Numbered from the stretch's first letter, positions 10,471 to 22,660 are shown. The stretch: DNA of 64,000 bases from Gammaproteobacteria bacterium (GCA_009839505.1 VXPO01000036.1:62001-126000); one strand, 5' to 3'. The notes: generated by a model not told the origin, from the sequence alone. A program made the numbers and translations.

Positions 10471-10947
10471 GTGACAAGCGTCGTCTATCCAGGCAGTTTC
10501 AACCCCATAACCAATGGTCACCGGGACATCGTGGAGCGGGCGCTGCGCCTGTTCGACAAGGTGATCGTCGCCGTCGGCACCTCCCCCGACAAGGATCCCA
10601 AGACGCATCTCGCGGAACGCATCGGCCTCTGCCGGCTGGCATTGGCCGAGTTCGGCGACCGGGTGGAGGTGGAGGGATTCAACGTCCTGCTGGTGGAGTA
10701 CGCGCGCGCTAAGAACACCCGCTTCGTCGTCCGCGGACTACGCACCATCTCGGACTTCGACTACGAGTACCAGATGATCGCCATGAACCAGACCATGGAC
10801 CCCGATCTCGAGTACGTACTGCTACCGACGTCCCGCCAATGGTCGTTCCTGTCGTCGTCCCTGGTGCGCGAGATCGCGGGCTTGGGCGGCGACATCTCCG
10901 AGTTCGTTCCCCCGGCGGTGGCGGAGCACTACCGGAAATCCTCGTAG
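10471..10947 (+). CDS. coaD: Phosphopantetheine adenylyltransferase
   Basis: A 158-residue enzyme for the penultimate step of CoA synthesis (4'-phosphopantetheine plus ATP to dephospho-CoA). YPGSFNPITNGH at residues 6-17 holds the nucleotidyltransferase T/HxGH motif; the usual sequence is GTFDPITNGH, so Thr-to-Ser and Asp-to-Asn changes are present. VRGLRTISDFDYEYQMI and WSFLSSSLVREIA are canonical. GTG start. The TAG stop lies in the left arm of a hairpin repeat shared with the convergent outer-membrane gene. Confidence 0.95.
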   Translation: MTSVVYPGSFNPITNGHRDIVERALRLFDKVIVAVGTSPDKDPKTHLAERIGLCRLALAEFGDRVEVEGFNVLLVEYARAKNTRFVVRGLRTISDFDYEYQMIAMNQTMDPDLEYVLLPTSRQWSFLSSSLVREIAGLGGDISEFVPPAVAEHYRKSS

Positions 10948-10984
10948 GGCGGCCGGGCGCCTTCGGGCGCGCGGTCGCCCCTAC
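10944..10984. repeat. Dispersed GTAGGGGCG-type hairpin repeat, copy between coaD and an outer-membrane protein gene
   Basis: GTAGGG-CGGCCGGGCGC, a CTTC loop, then GGGCGCGCGGTCGCCCCTAC: an imperfect inverted repeat. Its left GTAG contains the coaD stop and its right CTAC contains (on the minus strand) the stop of the convergent gene, so the element spans exactly the intergenic space and may also terminate transcription from both sides. Confidence 0.75.
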
Positions 10985-11682
10985 AGGCGACCGAAGAGGT
11001 CGCCTGCGTCGAAGCGATAGAGCAGCGATGCCCTGACCTCGACGGCTCCCGGCTCGACCTCCAGGCTGATGCCTTGGTCCCGATAGGTCGACTCTTCATA
11101 CAGCGTATAGGTCGCGCGAACCTGCAGCGCAACGGATTCGCTGACATTGAATTCAGCCCCCGCGCCGAACTTCCAGCCGAAGTGCTTGGCTTCGTCGCTC
11201 CCGGTAACATCCAGCGAAGGAACCGTCACGGCCACCTCGCCGCCGGCGTAGCTTGCGCCCACGAGACCAAAGACCGAGACGTCTTCCAACTGCCCGCCGA
11301 GAGCGGACACGTCGCCGAGGTCGAAACCAGCCAGCCACAGCAGGTCGGCCACCCAGGACATCTCCGTGTCGACCTCCACCTGCGCTCCGAGGAGCGTGAG
11401 CTCGTCGGAGCCGGAGCCGGACTCTGCGGTGTATCCCACCTCCACACCGATGTAGAAGCCGTCTTCGACCTCATCGTCGGTCTTGGTCACGTATTGCGCC
11501 ACGAGGCCCGCCGACGGGTTGGCCCCTGGGTCGGCCGAAGCCGACACGGACAGCAACGGAACTTCGATGTCCATGCTCCAATTCGGAATGCCGGCCTGGG
11601 CACCAACGCGAAATTCGTCGGCCGCCGCCGACGTGCCCAACAGCAGCAAAACGGCTCCCGCCACCCGTGATTTATCGAACAC
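10981..11682 (-). CDS. Predicted outer-membrane beta-barrel protein
   Basis: A 233-residue exported protein. GTG 11682 is preceded by AAGGAAGG and gives a clean signal peptide (VAGAVLLLLGTSAAADEF, cleavage near residue 21). The remainder is a series of alternating amphipathic strands rich in Gly and aromatic residues (YVTKTDDEVEDGFYIGVEVGY, KFGAGAEFNVSESVALQVRATY) ending in LLYRFDAGDLFGRL, as in OmpA/OmpW-like small barrels. No specific family recognised. It stands alone between coaD and mutM, which are near neighbours in related genomes, so it looks inserted. Confidence 0.75.
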   Translation of the reverse strand: MFDKSRVAGAVLLLLGTSAAADEFRVGAQAGIPNWSMDIEVPLLSVSASADPGANPSAGLVAQYVTKTDDEVEDGFYIGVEVGYTAESGSGSDELTLLGAQVEVDTEMSWVADLLWLAGFDLGDVSALGGQLEDVSVFGLVGASYAGGEVAVTVPSLDVTGSDEAKHFGWKFGAGAEFNVSESVALQVRATYTLYEESTYRDQGISLEVEPGAVEVRASLLYRFDAGDLFGRL

Positions 11683-11748
11683 TTGGCTTCCTTCCTTCTT
11701 CGGCTCGCGCGACAGCGTACCCAAACACCGGCCCGAGCGAAACAAACG

Positions 11749-12558
11749 TCAGCTTTGGCAGCGCGGACAGTAGACGGTCGTGCGGCCCGCCAACCACACT
11801 TCCTTGAGGGCACCGGTACAACGGATGCAGGGCTCGCCGCCACGCCCGTAGACCGCCAACTCGTGCACGAAGTAGCCGGGCCGGCCGTCGGCGCCCGTGA
11901 AGTCTCGAAGCGTCGTACCGCCACTCTGGATGGCACTCGCCAGCGTCGACTTGACGGCCGCCACGAGTTCGGTGAGCCGGTGGCGCGTCACACGACCGGC
12001 CGCGAGCCGCGGTCGAATGCCGGCGAGGAACAGCGCTTCGTTGGCGTAGATGTTGCCGACACCGACCACCACCCTGGCGTTCATCAGGAGATTTTTGATG
12101 GCGACCTTGCGTCGCCTCGCGCATGCAGCGAGATACGCGGGGTCGAAGTCCCGTGACAGCGGCTCCGGTCCCAGTCCCCGGAGCAGCCAATGGTCGTGCA
12201 CCGGCCCCGGCTGCCAGTGCACGCTGCCGAAGCGACGCGGGTCGGTCAACCTCACGGCGCGTCCATCGTCGAGCTCGAAGTCGACGTGGTCGTGCTTGCC
12301 GGGGGGCGTTCCCCCGGGAACGACCGACAGGTGTCCGGACATACCGAGGTGAAGGATCAGGCTGCCGCTCTCCAGTGGCAGCAGCAAATACTTCGCTCGA
12401 CGCTCGACGGCGCCCAAACGCTGGCCGCCGATGGAAGCGGGAAGTTCGACCGGCCAGCGCAGCGCCGCGTTGCGTACCACGACCCGGCGCAGCCGGCGAC
12501 CCGTCAGCACCGCATCGAGGCCCCGGCGGGTGGTTTCGACTTCGGGAAGTTCAGGCAG
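11749..12558 (-). CDS. mutM: Formamidopyrimidine-DNA glycosylase (CTG start)
   Basis: Base-excision enzyme removing 8-oxoguanine. The mature enzyme needs an N-terminal Pro as Schiff-base nucleophile, so translation must start immediately before PELPEVET; the codon there is CTG (12558-12556), preceded at 8 nt by GAGGA. This gives 269 residues, the usual length. E3, LGMSGHL, the helix-two-turn-helix region NIYANEALF and a C-terminal zinc finger CIRC-x16-CPRC are all present. A longer in-frame reading to 12639 would add 27 unconserved residues and destroy the active site. It is followed in genome order by rpmG-rpmB on the same strand. Confidence 0.93.
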   Translation of the reverse strand: MPELPEVETTRRGLDAVLTGRRLRRVVVRNAALRWPVELPASIGGQRLGAVERRAKYLLLPLESGSLILHLGMSGHLSVVPGGTPPGKHDHVDFELDDGRAVRLTDPRRFGSVHWQPGPVHDHWLLRGLGPEPLSRDFDPAYLAACARRRKVAIKNLLMNARVVVGVGNIYANEALFLAGIRPRLAAGRVTRHRLTELVAAVKSTLASAIQSGGTTLRDFTGADGRPGYFVHELAVYGRGGEPCIRCTGALKEVWLAGRTTVYCPRCQS

Positions 12559-12654
12559 CTGACGATTCCTCGGCCAGCGTGTCCGATGGCGGCGGTGGGC
12601 GGTCGGGCGCCTCGATGGGCACGTCTGCGCCGACCGCAAGGTGCATCGGACGGG

Positions 12655-12810
12655 TTACTTGATCTTGTCTTCGCGGTAGACGACGTGCTTGCGCACGACC
12701 GGATCGAACTTCTTGAGTTCGAGCTTGTCGGGCATCGTCCTCTTGTTCTTCGTGGTCGTGTAGTAGTGACCCGTTCCCGCGCTCGATACGAGCTTGATCT
12801 TCTCGCGCAT
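12655..12810 (-). CDS. rpmG: 50S ribosomal protein L33
   Basis: A 51-residue basic protein, [20 protein letters not shown] at its start, ending VVYREDKIK, which is a textbook bacterial L33 of the cysteine-free (zinc-independent) type. ATG 12810, stop TAA 12657-12655. It follows rpmB by 34 nt on the minus strand, the standard rpmB-rpmG pair, upstream of mutM. Confidence 0.96.
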   Translation of the reverse strand: MREKIKLVSSAGTGHYYTTTKNKRTMPDKLELKKFDPVVRKHVVYREDKIK

Positions 12811-12844
12811 CTCTCAACTCTCCCTAATCGCGCCCTGCCGTGCC

Positions 12845-13105
12845 CTACCGTGCGTCCCGCGGGGCTGACGCGTCGCCCGATTCGCGCTTTTCGATGTCCC
12901 GCAACACCGCTTCTATTCCCTTCTTGTCAATCACGCGCATACCGGCCGCCGACACGCGCAGGCGGACGAAACGGTTCTCAGAAGGCACCCAGAACCGGTG
13001 GTAGTGCAGATTGGGCGCGAACGTCCGGCGCGTCTTGTTGTGCGCGTGCGAAACGTTGTTGCCGTGCATCGGTCGCTTGCCCGTGACCTGGCAGACTTTC
13101 GACAT
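12845..13105 (-). CDS. rpmB: 50S ribosomal protein L28
   Basis: An 86-residue protein opening [20 protein letters not shown] and containing [15 protein letters not shown], diagnostic of L28. It carries only one Cys in the N-terminal region, so it is the form lacking the zinc ribbon, matching the L33 next to it. The C-terminus ([14 protein letters not shown]) is about eight residues longer than in E. coli. ATG 13105; the 148 nt upstream, shared with a divergent TonB-dependent receptor gene, should hold its promoter. Confidence 0.96.
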   Translation of the reverse strand: MSKVCQVTGKRPMHGNNVSHAHNKTRRTFAPNLHYHRFWVPSENRFVRLRVSAAGMRVIDKKGIEAVLRDIEKRESGDASAPRDAR

Positions 13106-13253
13106 GGCAGCACTCGGCTTCAAGGGGGGCGCTTTATAGCAGAGCGCGGGCGGCGAGTGAAGAGGCCGGTGCGGAGCGACGCGGTTGAACTCGTCCTCCA
13201 CGCAACCCATCATTCCGTCGACACTATCCCATTTCATTGCAATGGAGATGCGC

Positions 13254-15734
13254 ATGGCGCGCGCGTATTCGATTCCGCGCGGCGTTGCTGTTATTGCGAC
13301 CGCGACTATGTTGGTCCCGCTGGGCCTTGCCGAGGAGGCTGCCGACGAGGACGAGATCGAAGTGCTGGTGGTCACCGGCAGCCTCGACAGCCTGCCCGGT
13401 GCCGAGGTCGACACCGTATTCGGTTTCGACCGGTCGCTCCTCGAGACCCCGCGATCGGCATCCACCATCAGCGAGGAGATGATGGATCGGTTCAACATGA
13501 GCGACATCGACGAGTTGATCGTCGCCGCGCCGGGCACGTTCACCCAGTCGTTCTTCGGCGTTGCCGGATCGCTGGACATCCGCGGCACCATCGGCGAGAC
13601 CTACTTCCGGGGCGTGCGCCGCCTCGACAATCCCGGCAACTACCCGACGCCCATCGGTGCGTCCGACCGAATCGACATCGTTCGTGGTCCCGCATCCCCG
13701 ATCCACGGGCCGGCGAAGATCGGCGGCTACCTCAATTTCAACCCCAAGTCCGCCCGGATCGAGGAGACCGGCGAGTACATCGCGGCGGCCACGGGCTCCG
13801 TCAGCCTGAACCTCGGATCCTGGGACAAGCGCGTGGTGAGCGCCGAAGTAGGTGGTCCCGCCCGCTTCGGCGGACAGGATTTCGGCTATTGGCTCTACGC
13901 CGAGGTGGAGAGCTCGGACAGCTACTACCGGGCAAGCGGCATCGACCAGTCGCTCGTGCAGGCGTCGTTCGACATGGACGTGACCGATGCCGTTCACGTC
14001 GACTTCGGAGGGATGTACCACGACTTCACCGGCAACCAGATCGCCGGCTGGAACCGGCTGACCCAGGAGCTGATCGACGACGGTGTGTACACGACGGGGC
14101 GCCCGACTCCCCTGGACACGAATGGCGACGGTCGAATCTCACACCAGGAGTTCGACATCGACGGCGACGGCTTCACCGATCTGAACCCCTTTGCGGCGGG
14201 TCTGGCCCCCGGCACGACCGAATCCCTGGGCGAGGGTCCGTTTCCGGGATCCTGCGCCATTGGTGCGACCTTGGTGTTCGGTTGCTTTCCGGACCTGCTC
14301 TCATTGGTTGACGCCGGCACGGCGATGCTCAGCGGCGATCAGGTGCTGGTGGCGCCCGAGGACACCCTCGAGAACCAGGTGCTGACGCTGTACTTCGACT
14401 TGGCCGTGACGACCGCCAGCGGCTGGGAGTGGCGCAACAAGCTTTTCTACGAAACCTACGAGAATCTGAACGAGAACGCCTACGGGTTTTCGCAGTTCCA
14501 CGACGCCTGGGTGGTGGAGGACAAGCTCGTCCTGGCAAAGGAGTTCTTCAGGGGCGACGCTACCCTGGCCGTGCAGTTGTCTCCGTCGTTGCGCTACACG
14601 GACTTCAGCCACGCCGACGACTACACCAACGAATACTTCGACCGTCGCGATCTCACCGGACCCTCCACGTCCCTCGACAAGCGTCTGCTCGCGACCACGA
14701 TCGACGACGACTACACGGAGTACTACATTGGCGACTACTTGGACCTGGGCCTCGCGGCCTTGGCGGAGTGGTCCTGGCGCGGCGTCGGCGTTCTCGCCGG
14801 GGTGCGCTACGACACCGTGGACATGGAGAGCCGCCAACCCGTCGACAAGCTGCTGCTCGCGAGTTCCAACAATTTCTGCCTGGACTCGTCGTGCATCGAT
14901 GTGGACGCGGCCGACACGCTCGGCGGCGTGTCCTGGACCCTGAGCCTCAGCTACGCAAGCGACGCGGGCTTGATGCCCTATGTAACGCTCTCCCGACAAT
15001 CCACTGTGATCGCCGGCCAGGGGGCGGAAATCGCCACAGCCAGCATCGCCGACGGCGAGGCGTTCGATACCTCCAAGTTGAAGGAATTGGGGCTCAAGGG
15101 CAGCCTGCTAGACCGGTCGCTGTACTTCGCGCTGGCCGTCTACGAACAGGAACGAACCGACTACGCGGCCCAGCAGACCGTGACCAACCAGGCGTCCCGG
15201 ACCGAGGGCGCCGAACTCGAGGTGCGCTGGGTGGTGAACGATCAGCTGCTCTTGACCCTCGGCCACTCTCGCATCGAGGTGGTCAACCTGAACACGCTCG
15301 ACGCCGGATCGAGGTTCAGCTTCATCGGCGCGGACGATGTGCCCGGCATTCCGCCCGCGATGCTGTACGGCGGAACCTTAGGGGGCGATGTCGTCCGGCC
15401 GGGCGAGGCGGGCGCGCGCCGGGCCGGCATGCCCGAGACCATCTGGTCGCTGACCGGCACGTACGACTTTGGCAACGGGTTCGCGGTTGCGGGCAGCGTG
15501 GTCGACGTGGCCGAGGCCCCATCCGGTTACTCGAACTCCGTGACGCTACCCGCCTATACGCTGGTCAACGCCGGACTGGTGTACCGCCGCGATGCTTGGA
15601 CGTTCAGCGTCATTGCCAAGAACGTCACCGACGAGCGGTACTTCCGGGCGAACTTCCCCAACCTTTTCGGCAGTGTCGTCGCGCTGCCAGAACTGCCTGC
15701 CAACTACGTGGCGCGTCTGCAGTTCACATGGTGA
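13254..15734 (+). CDS. TonB-dependent outer-membrane receptor with EF-hand-like insert
   Basis: An 826-residue receptor: signal peptide (about 1-26), a plug domain ([46 protein letters not shown] near 140-165) and a 22-strand-type barrel ending [13 protein letters not shown] with the terminal aromatic residue of outer-membrane proteins. Substrate unknown; the following nucleoside hydrolase gene, 16 nt away, suggests nucleosides or a nucleoside-containing compound. Residues 288-299 ([12 protein letters not shown]) form a perfect EF-hand loop followed by DIDGDGFTD, in a predicted surface loop. ATG 13254 is preferred (GGAG 6 nt upstream); in-frame starts at 13248, 13242 and 13185 exist. Confidence 0.93.
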   Translation: MARAYSIPRGVAVIATATMLVPLGLAEEAADEDEIEVLVVTGSLDSLPGAEVDTVFGFDRSLLETPRSASTISEEMMDRFNMSDIDELIVAAPGTFTQSFFGVAGSLDIRGTIGETYFRGVRRLDNPGNYPTPIGASDRIDIVRGPASPIHGPAKIGGYLNFNPKSARIEETGEYIAAATGSVSLNLGSWDKRVVSAEVGGPARFGGQDFGYWLYAEVESSDSYYRASGIDQSLVQASFDMDVTDAVHVDFGGMYHDFTGNQIAGWNRLTQELIDDGVYTTGRPTPLDTNGDGRISHQEFDIDGDGFTDLNPFAAGLAPGTTESLGEGPFPGSCAIGATLVFGCFPDLLSLVDAGTAMLSGDQVLVAPEDTLENQVLTLYFDLAVTTASGWEWRNKLFYETYENLNENAYGFSQFHDAWVVEDKLVLAKEFFRGDATLAVQLSPSLRYTDFSHADDYTNEYFDRRDLTGPSTSLDKRLLATTIDDDYTEYYIGDYLDLGLAALAEWSWRGVGVLAGVRYDTVDMESRQPVDKLLLASSNNFCLDSSCIDVDAADTLGGVSWTLSLSYASDAGLMPYVTLSRQSTVIAGQGAEIATASIADGEAFDTSKLKELGLKGSLLDRSLYFALAVYEQERTDYAAQQTVTNQASRTEGAELEVRWVVNDQLLLTLGHSRIEVVNLNTLDAGSRFSFIGADDVPGIPPAMLYGGTLGGDVVRPGEAGARRAGMPETIWSLTGTYDFGNGFAVAGSVVDVAEAPSGYSNSVTLPAYTLVNAGLVYRRDAWTFSVIAKNVTDERYFRANFPNLFGSVVALPELPANYVARLQFTW

Positions 15735-15750
15735 GAACGGAGTTGACCAC

Positions 15751-16668
15751 TTGATCCCTGTTGTCCTCGACACGGATATCGGCACCGACATCGACGACAC
15801 TTGGGCGCTCGCCATGCTGCTGAACTCGCCCGAGCTTCACCTGCTGGCAGTTGTCACCAGTCATGGGGATGCGCGCTACCGTGCCTTGCTCGCCGCGAAG
15901 TTCCTCGAAAGCGTCGGCCGCGAGGACGTGTCCGTTGGCGAAGGTGTCGCAGACGGCCTACTCCCCGCCGGACGCCGTGGCCAGCAAGCGTGGCTCGCCG
16001 GCTACGTGTCCGCAGACTACGACGGCCCCTATCGAACCGACGGTGCCCAGCTTCTCATCGACACCGTGATGGCGTCGCCGGAACCGGTCTGTGTGTTGTG
16101 CATCGGTCCGGCGAGCACGACGGCCGCCGCACTGGCGATGGCACCGGAAATCGCCGTCAAGGCGCGCTTCGTCGGCATGCACGGCGCAGTCCGGCGCGGC
16201 TATGGCGGCAGCCCCAACCCGGTCCCCGAGTACAACGTGCTCGCGGACGTCGCCGCATTCCGATCCGTCTTGGCCGCGCCGTGGTCGGTCACCCTCACAC
16301 CTCTGGACACCTGCGGCATCGTGACGCTCGATGGCGACGAATATGCCGCCGTCCGGGACGCGAACACGGCACCGATGCGCAGCGTGATGGCGAACTACCG
16401 GGCGTGGGCGAAATCGATCGGGCACCCGGAGCTGGCCGAGCAACGCAGCACGGCGCTGTTCGACACCGTCGCCGTCTACCTCGCGTTCGCAGACGACCTG
16501 CTTGATATGGAGACCATTCGCCTGGCCGTGCGCGACGACGGCCTGACCTTCGAGTCTGCGGACGGCCGACCTGTGAACGCAGCCATGGGTTGGCGCGATC
16601 TGCCAGCGTTCCGTCGGTTGTTGATCGACCGACTGGCCATCGAATCAAAAAGATCGATTGGGCCGTAG
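15751..16668 (+). CDS. Inosine-uridine-type nucleoside hydrolase
   Basis: A 305-residue protein with the family's N-terminal metal and ribose site DTDIGTDIDD at 7-16, which places Asp7, Asp9, Asp13, Asp15 and Asp16 in the usual pattern. It should hydrolyse N-glycosidic bonds of ribonucleosides or related compounds. The C-terminal region where group I enzymes have an HDP-type catalytic His reads TALFDTVAVYLAF, i.e. Phe-Asp, so it belongs to a divergent subgroup. No signal peptide is seen. TTG start, with GGAG 8 nt upstream, 16 nt after the receptor. The stop TAG lies inside the hairpin repeat. Confidence 0.85.
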   Translation: MIPVVLDTDIGTDIDDTWALAMLLNSPELHLLAVVTSHGDARYRALLAAKFLESVGREDVSVGEGVADGLLPAGRRGQQAWLAGYVSADYDGPYRTDGAQLLIDTVMASPEPVCVLCIGPASTTAAALAMAPEIAVKARFVGMHGAVRRGYGGSPNPVPEYNVLADVAAFRSVLAAPWSVTLTPLDTCGIVTLDGDEYAAVRDANTAPMRSVMANYRAWAKSIGHPELAEQRSTALFDTVAVYLAFADDLLDMETIRLAVRDDGLTFESADGRPVNAAMGWRDLPAFRRLLIDRLAIESKRSIGP

Positions 16669-16723
16669 GGGCGACCCTTGTGGTCGCCCTCACCACTCCG
16701 GGACGGCTTTGGGGCGCTACGGG
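16663..16723. repeat. Dispersed hairpin repeat, copy after the nucleoside hydrolase gene
   Basis: CCGTAGGGGCGACC-CTTGT-GGTCGCCC (16663-16689) forms a short hairpin and supplies the TAG stop of the nucleoside hydrolase. It is followed by GGCTTTGGGGCGCTACGGGT (16704-16723), which recurs next to another copy of the repeat at 22742-22761, so the repeat unit has an associated right-hand module. Confidence 0.75.
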
Positions 16724-16814
16724 TCCAAGAACGCCAGCGGCAGTCCCCGCCGCCCTATCGCCGCCAAGACGCCTCGCGGTGCTCGGCGTCCGGCCCCAGC
16801 CCCCACCGATCTAT

Positions 16815-16860
16815 CACCCTGTCGGACTTCGCCGCTGGCGCGCCGTAGTCCGACAGGGTG
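16815..16860. terminator. Strong inverted repeat between convergent genes
   Basis: CACCCTGTCGGACT (16815-16828) and AGTCCGACAGGGTG (16847-16860) are perfect complements with an 18-nt loop that can itself pair. It abuts the stop codon of the minus-strand gene at 16861. No T-run follows on either strand, so it may be a bidirectional terminator or an mRNA 3'-end stabiliser. The rest of 16724-16814 shows nothing recognisable. Confidence 0.6.
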
Positions 16861-17643
16861 CTAGAGCGCCCACAGCAGGCTGGCGCCGAGGCCGATCTCG
16901 CTGGCCTCCAGGCTCGTAGGAACGCGCACGCCCAAGTCGTTGAACAGCGCCAACTGGGCCGAGCTGCCGTGGATCACGTAGCGCAACTCGGCGCGGACCG
17001 TGACGCGGTCGAACTGCTGCTCGATTCCGGCGCCGGTGGAGAAGGCGTTGAAGTTCTCGTCGAAGAACTCGACGCCGGTTTCGAACTCCTGCGGTTCGCA
17101 CAGGCTGGTCATCAAGCAGCCCGTATAGGAACGCCTGAAGTCCGCCTCGATGCGGCGCACACCGGCGAGTACGTAGCCGCGGGTGTTGAGGATGGGCACC
17201 CGGCCGCCGATGCGAAAGGTCAGGCCGTAGCTCTTGTCCTTGGCGAGCGACCAGTCTTCCGGCCAGTTCTCGCCGACCTGGTTGCGCCCCGAGGTCACGC
17301 CGGAGCCTTCGAGATGGCTCGACAGCTTGCCCTGGTGGGTCGTCCAGTCGCCTTCGATGCTGTAGAAGAGCACGCCCACGGATCCCCGGTAGCCCGCCAC
17401 CAGCCCGAGGTCGGTCGTTACGCGATCATCCGAATCCCGCGCACTGACACGCTGCCCGGCCAACAGCATCGAGGCGTTGGTGGCCCCCGTGTTGTCGACC
17501 GTCTTGTCGTAGGTGGCGTCGTACAGCGAGGCGACCGCGGCCGCACCCACGTAGAAGCCGTCGTCGGCCAGTGCCGACCACGAACCCACGGCGCATCCAC
17601 ACACCAGCGCCGAGACCGTCCAGAACCGCTGCCTTGCGTTCAC
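16861..17643 (-). CDS. Predicted outer-membrane beta-barrel protein
   Basis: A 260-residue exported protein with a signal peptide ending GSWSALADDGF (cleavage near 26), then FYVGAAAVASLYDATYD and repeated strand pattern (DLGLVAGYRGSVGVLFYSIEG, FRIGGRVPILNTRGYVLAG, VTVRAELRYVIHG) ending ASLLWAL. This resembles small OmpA-like porin/opacity barrels; no exact family or ligand can be named. GTG 17643. It may be part of the insert that separates radC from rpmB. Confidence 0.72.
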   Translation of the reverse strand: MNARQRFWTVSALVCGCAVGSWSALADDGFYVGAAAVASLYDATYDKTVDNTGATNASMLLAGQRVSARDSDDRVTTDLGLVAGYRGSVGVLFYSIEGDWTTHQGKLSSHLEGSGVTSGRNQVGENWPEDWSLAKDKSYGLTFRIGGRVPILNTRGYVLAGVRRIEADFRRSYTGCLMTSLCEPQEFETGVEFFDENFNAFSTGAGIEQQFDRVTVRAELRYVIHGSSAQLALFNDLGVRVPTSLEASEIGLGASLLWAL

Positions 17644-17703
17644 CCATCCGTCCCCGAATTCCGCGACCTTCCTACTGTATACGAGGACGCGCAGGTCCGA
17701 CTG

Positions 17704-18408
17704 CTACAGCAACCCTCGCTCCGCCAGCGAAACGAGCTTCATCCCCGCGACCACCACGTGGTCCAGCAGGCGGACGTCCACTTCGCCGAGGACCGACTGC
17801 AGCCGATTGGTGAGCGCGATGTCCCCAGGGCTGGGTTCGGCGTCTCCGGAGGGATGGTTGTGGTACAGGACCACCGCCGCGGCATTGTGGCGCAGGCAGC
17901 ACTTCACCACTTCCCGTGGATAGACCATGGTGCGATCGATGGATCCCTGGAAGATGTCCTCCAGGGCGATCAGCCGGTGCCGGGTGTCGAGCAGCAGGGC
18001 TCCGAAACGCTCGCGCTCCAGGCCGTCGAGATGCAGATTCAGGTAGCGGCGTACGGCGTCGGAGGAGGTCAGCACGGGCGCGCTCTGGACGACGCCCCGC
18101 TCGGCGCGTTTGAGGATCTCCCTCACGGCCAGCAGGGCAGCCGCCTTGGCCTCGCCGAGACCACGGACTTCGAGCAACGCCGCCGCGTCCTGGCACAGCA
18201 GGCCGTGCATGCCTCCGCACGTCTGAAGCAGGCCATGCGCGAGGGCCACGGCATCGCGGCCACCACCTCCCGTCTGCAACACGAGGGCGACCAGCTCGGC
18301 GTCCCGCAGAGTGGCCGGGCCCGCCGCCAGCAGCCGTTCGCGCGGCCGTTCACCAACCGCCAACTCGACGATCGGCGGCGTTGTCGTGCCCAGTACCGCA
18401 CTATCCAC
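17704..18408 (-). CDS. radC: RadC-family JAMM-domain protein
   Basis: A 234-residue protein. N-terminal helix-hairpin-helix region (ERPRERLLAAGPATLRDAELVALVL, LLEVRGLGEAKAAALLAVREI) followed by the JAMM metalloprotease-like motif HNHPSGDAEPSPGD near 185. Despite its name the family has no proven DNA-repair role. GTG 18408 is preceded by AAGGA at 6 nt and gives the usual length; longer readings to 18666 run antisense to coaBC. Divergent from coaBC across 103 nt, as in many Gammaproteobacteria. Confidence 0.93.
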   Translation of the reverse strand: MDSAVLGTTTPPIVELAVGERPRERLLAAGPATLRDAELVALVLQTGGGGRDAVALAHGLLQTCGGMHGLLCQDAAALLEVRGLGEAKAAALLAVREILKRAERGVVQSAPVLTSSDAVRRYLNLHLDGLERERFGALLLDTRHRLIALEDIFQGSIDRTMVYPREVVKCCLRHNAAAVVLYHNHPSGDAEPSPGDIALTNRLQSVLGEVDVRLLDHVVVAGMKLVSLAERGLL

Positions 18409-18511
18409 GAGGGTTCCTTCCTGGTGGGGGCCTCGGCAACCCCGCGAAACCGCGCGTGGTATCGTAGGCCGCATCGACTTTTCGTCCCGGCGTTCCAAGC
18501 GGCCGAACCCG

Positions 18512-19731
18512 ATGGACACCGACAACCACGCCCTCAGAATCCTACTTGGCATCTCGGGCGGCATAGCAGCGTACAAAGCCCCCGCGCTTGTAAGACATCT
18601 GCTCGCGCGCGATGCAGAAGTGGTCCCGGTTCTGACTCCCAACGCCGTCCGTTTCGTGTCGCCCACCGCGCTTCAGGCGGTGGCCAACCAGCGGCCACGC
18701 ACCGAGCTGTGGGACGACGAGGCGGAGGCGGCGATGGGCCACATCGAGCTGGCACGCTGGGCCGATGCCGTGGTTGTGGCGCCCGCCACGGCGAACCTGA
18801 TCGCCCGTCTCGCCGCAGGCATGGCGGACGATCTGTTGACGACGTTGTGTCTGGCCACGACTGCGCCGATGTTCGTCGCGCCCGCGATGAACGTACGCAT
18901 GTGGGAGCATCCCGCCACGCAGCGCAATCTGGATCGACTGCGCGCCGATGGCGTCACCGTCCTCGGGCCGGCAGAAGGCGAACAGGCATGCGGTGAATTC
19001 GGCCCGGGACGCATGCTCGAACCCGAGGAGATCGCCGAAGCCGTCACTGCCCAACTGGCGACGCCGAGGTCGCTTGCCGGTGTTCGCGTACTGGTTTCCG
19101 CAGGGCCCACCCGGGAGTTCCTCGACCCGGTCCGATTCATCAGCAACCGGAGTTCCGGCCGACAGGGATTCGCGCTTGCACAAGCCGCGCACAATGCCGG
19201 CGCTGAGGTCACGCTAGTGTCGGGCCCCGTCCATCTCCCGACCCCGGCTGGCGTCGACCGGGTGGACGTCGTCAGTGCGCAGGAGATGAAGGATGCGGTG
19301 ATCGGCCGCGCGTCCGCTTCGGACATATTCGTCTCCGTGGCGGCAGTGGCGGACTATCGTCCGCACCAGGTCCATGAGCAGAAGCTGAAGAAATCACAGC
19401 AGCCGTCGGACGAGTTCCGCATGGCGCTCAAGGAGAACGAAGATATCGTGGGATCAATCGCCGATGTCGTGCCCCGCCCTTTCGTGGTCGGGTTCGCGGC
19501 GGAGACGGAGAACGCCCTCGACTACGCCCGTCAAAAACGCGAGCGCAAGCGCATGGACGCCATCGTCGTCAACGACGTCTCCGATCCGGACATCGGCTTC
19601 GACAGCGGCGACAACGCCGTGACCCTGATCCACTCCGGGGGCGAGGTGGCGCTGGGCAAGATGTCCAAGGGCGCGATCGCGCAGCGCCTGGTCTCGGAGA
19701 TCGCCGCACTCTACACGGCGCGTGCCGACGG

Positions 19732-19735
<4 letters not shown>
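18512..19735 (+). CDS. coaBC: Bifunctional phosphopantothenoylcysteine decarboxylase / synthetase
   Basis: A 407-residue two-domain enzyme of CoA synthesis. CoaC part: ILLGISGGIAAYKAPAL at 10-26, the His in MGHIELARWAD, PAMNVRMWEHPA, and catalytic Cys near 159 in ACGEFGPGRM. CoaB part from about 190: VLVSAGPTREFLDPVR, SNRSSGRQGFALA, AAVADYRP and NDVSDPDIGFDSGDN. It overlaps the next gene by ATGA. The dut gene that usually sits between coaBC and algC in Pseudomonas-type genomes is absent here. Confidence 0.97.
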
Positions 19736-22654
<2,919 letters not shown>

Positions 22655-22660
22655 CACTAA

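Noticed and set aside
13106..13253. Possible longer start (13185) of the TonB-dependent receptor.
   Set aside because: The added residues do not look like a signal peptide and the spacer must hold promoters for rpmB and the receptor; ATG 13254 has a ribosome-binding site.
17704..18408. radC as evidence of a mobile or defence element.
   Set aside because: Here radC is next to coaBC in its normal chromosomal place, not in a phage or integrative-element context.
16858..18996. A 712-codon plus-strand open frame.
   Set aside because: Antisense to an outer-membrane protein gene and radC and out of frame with coaBC; high G+C content keeps such frames open.
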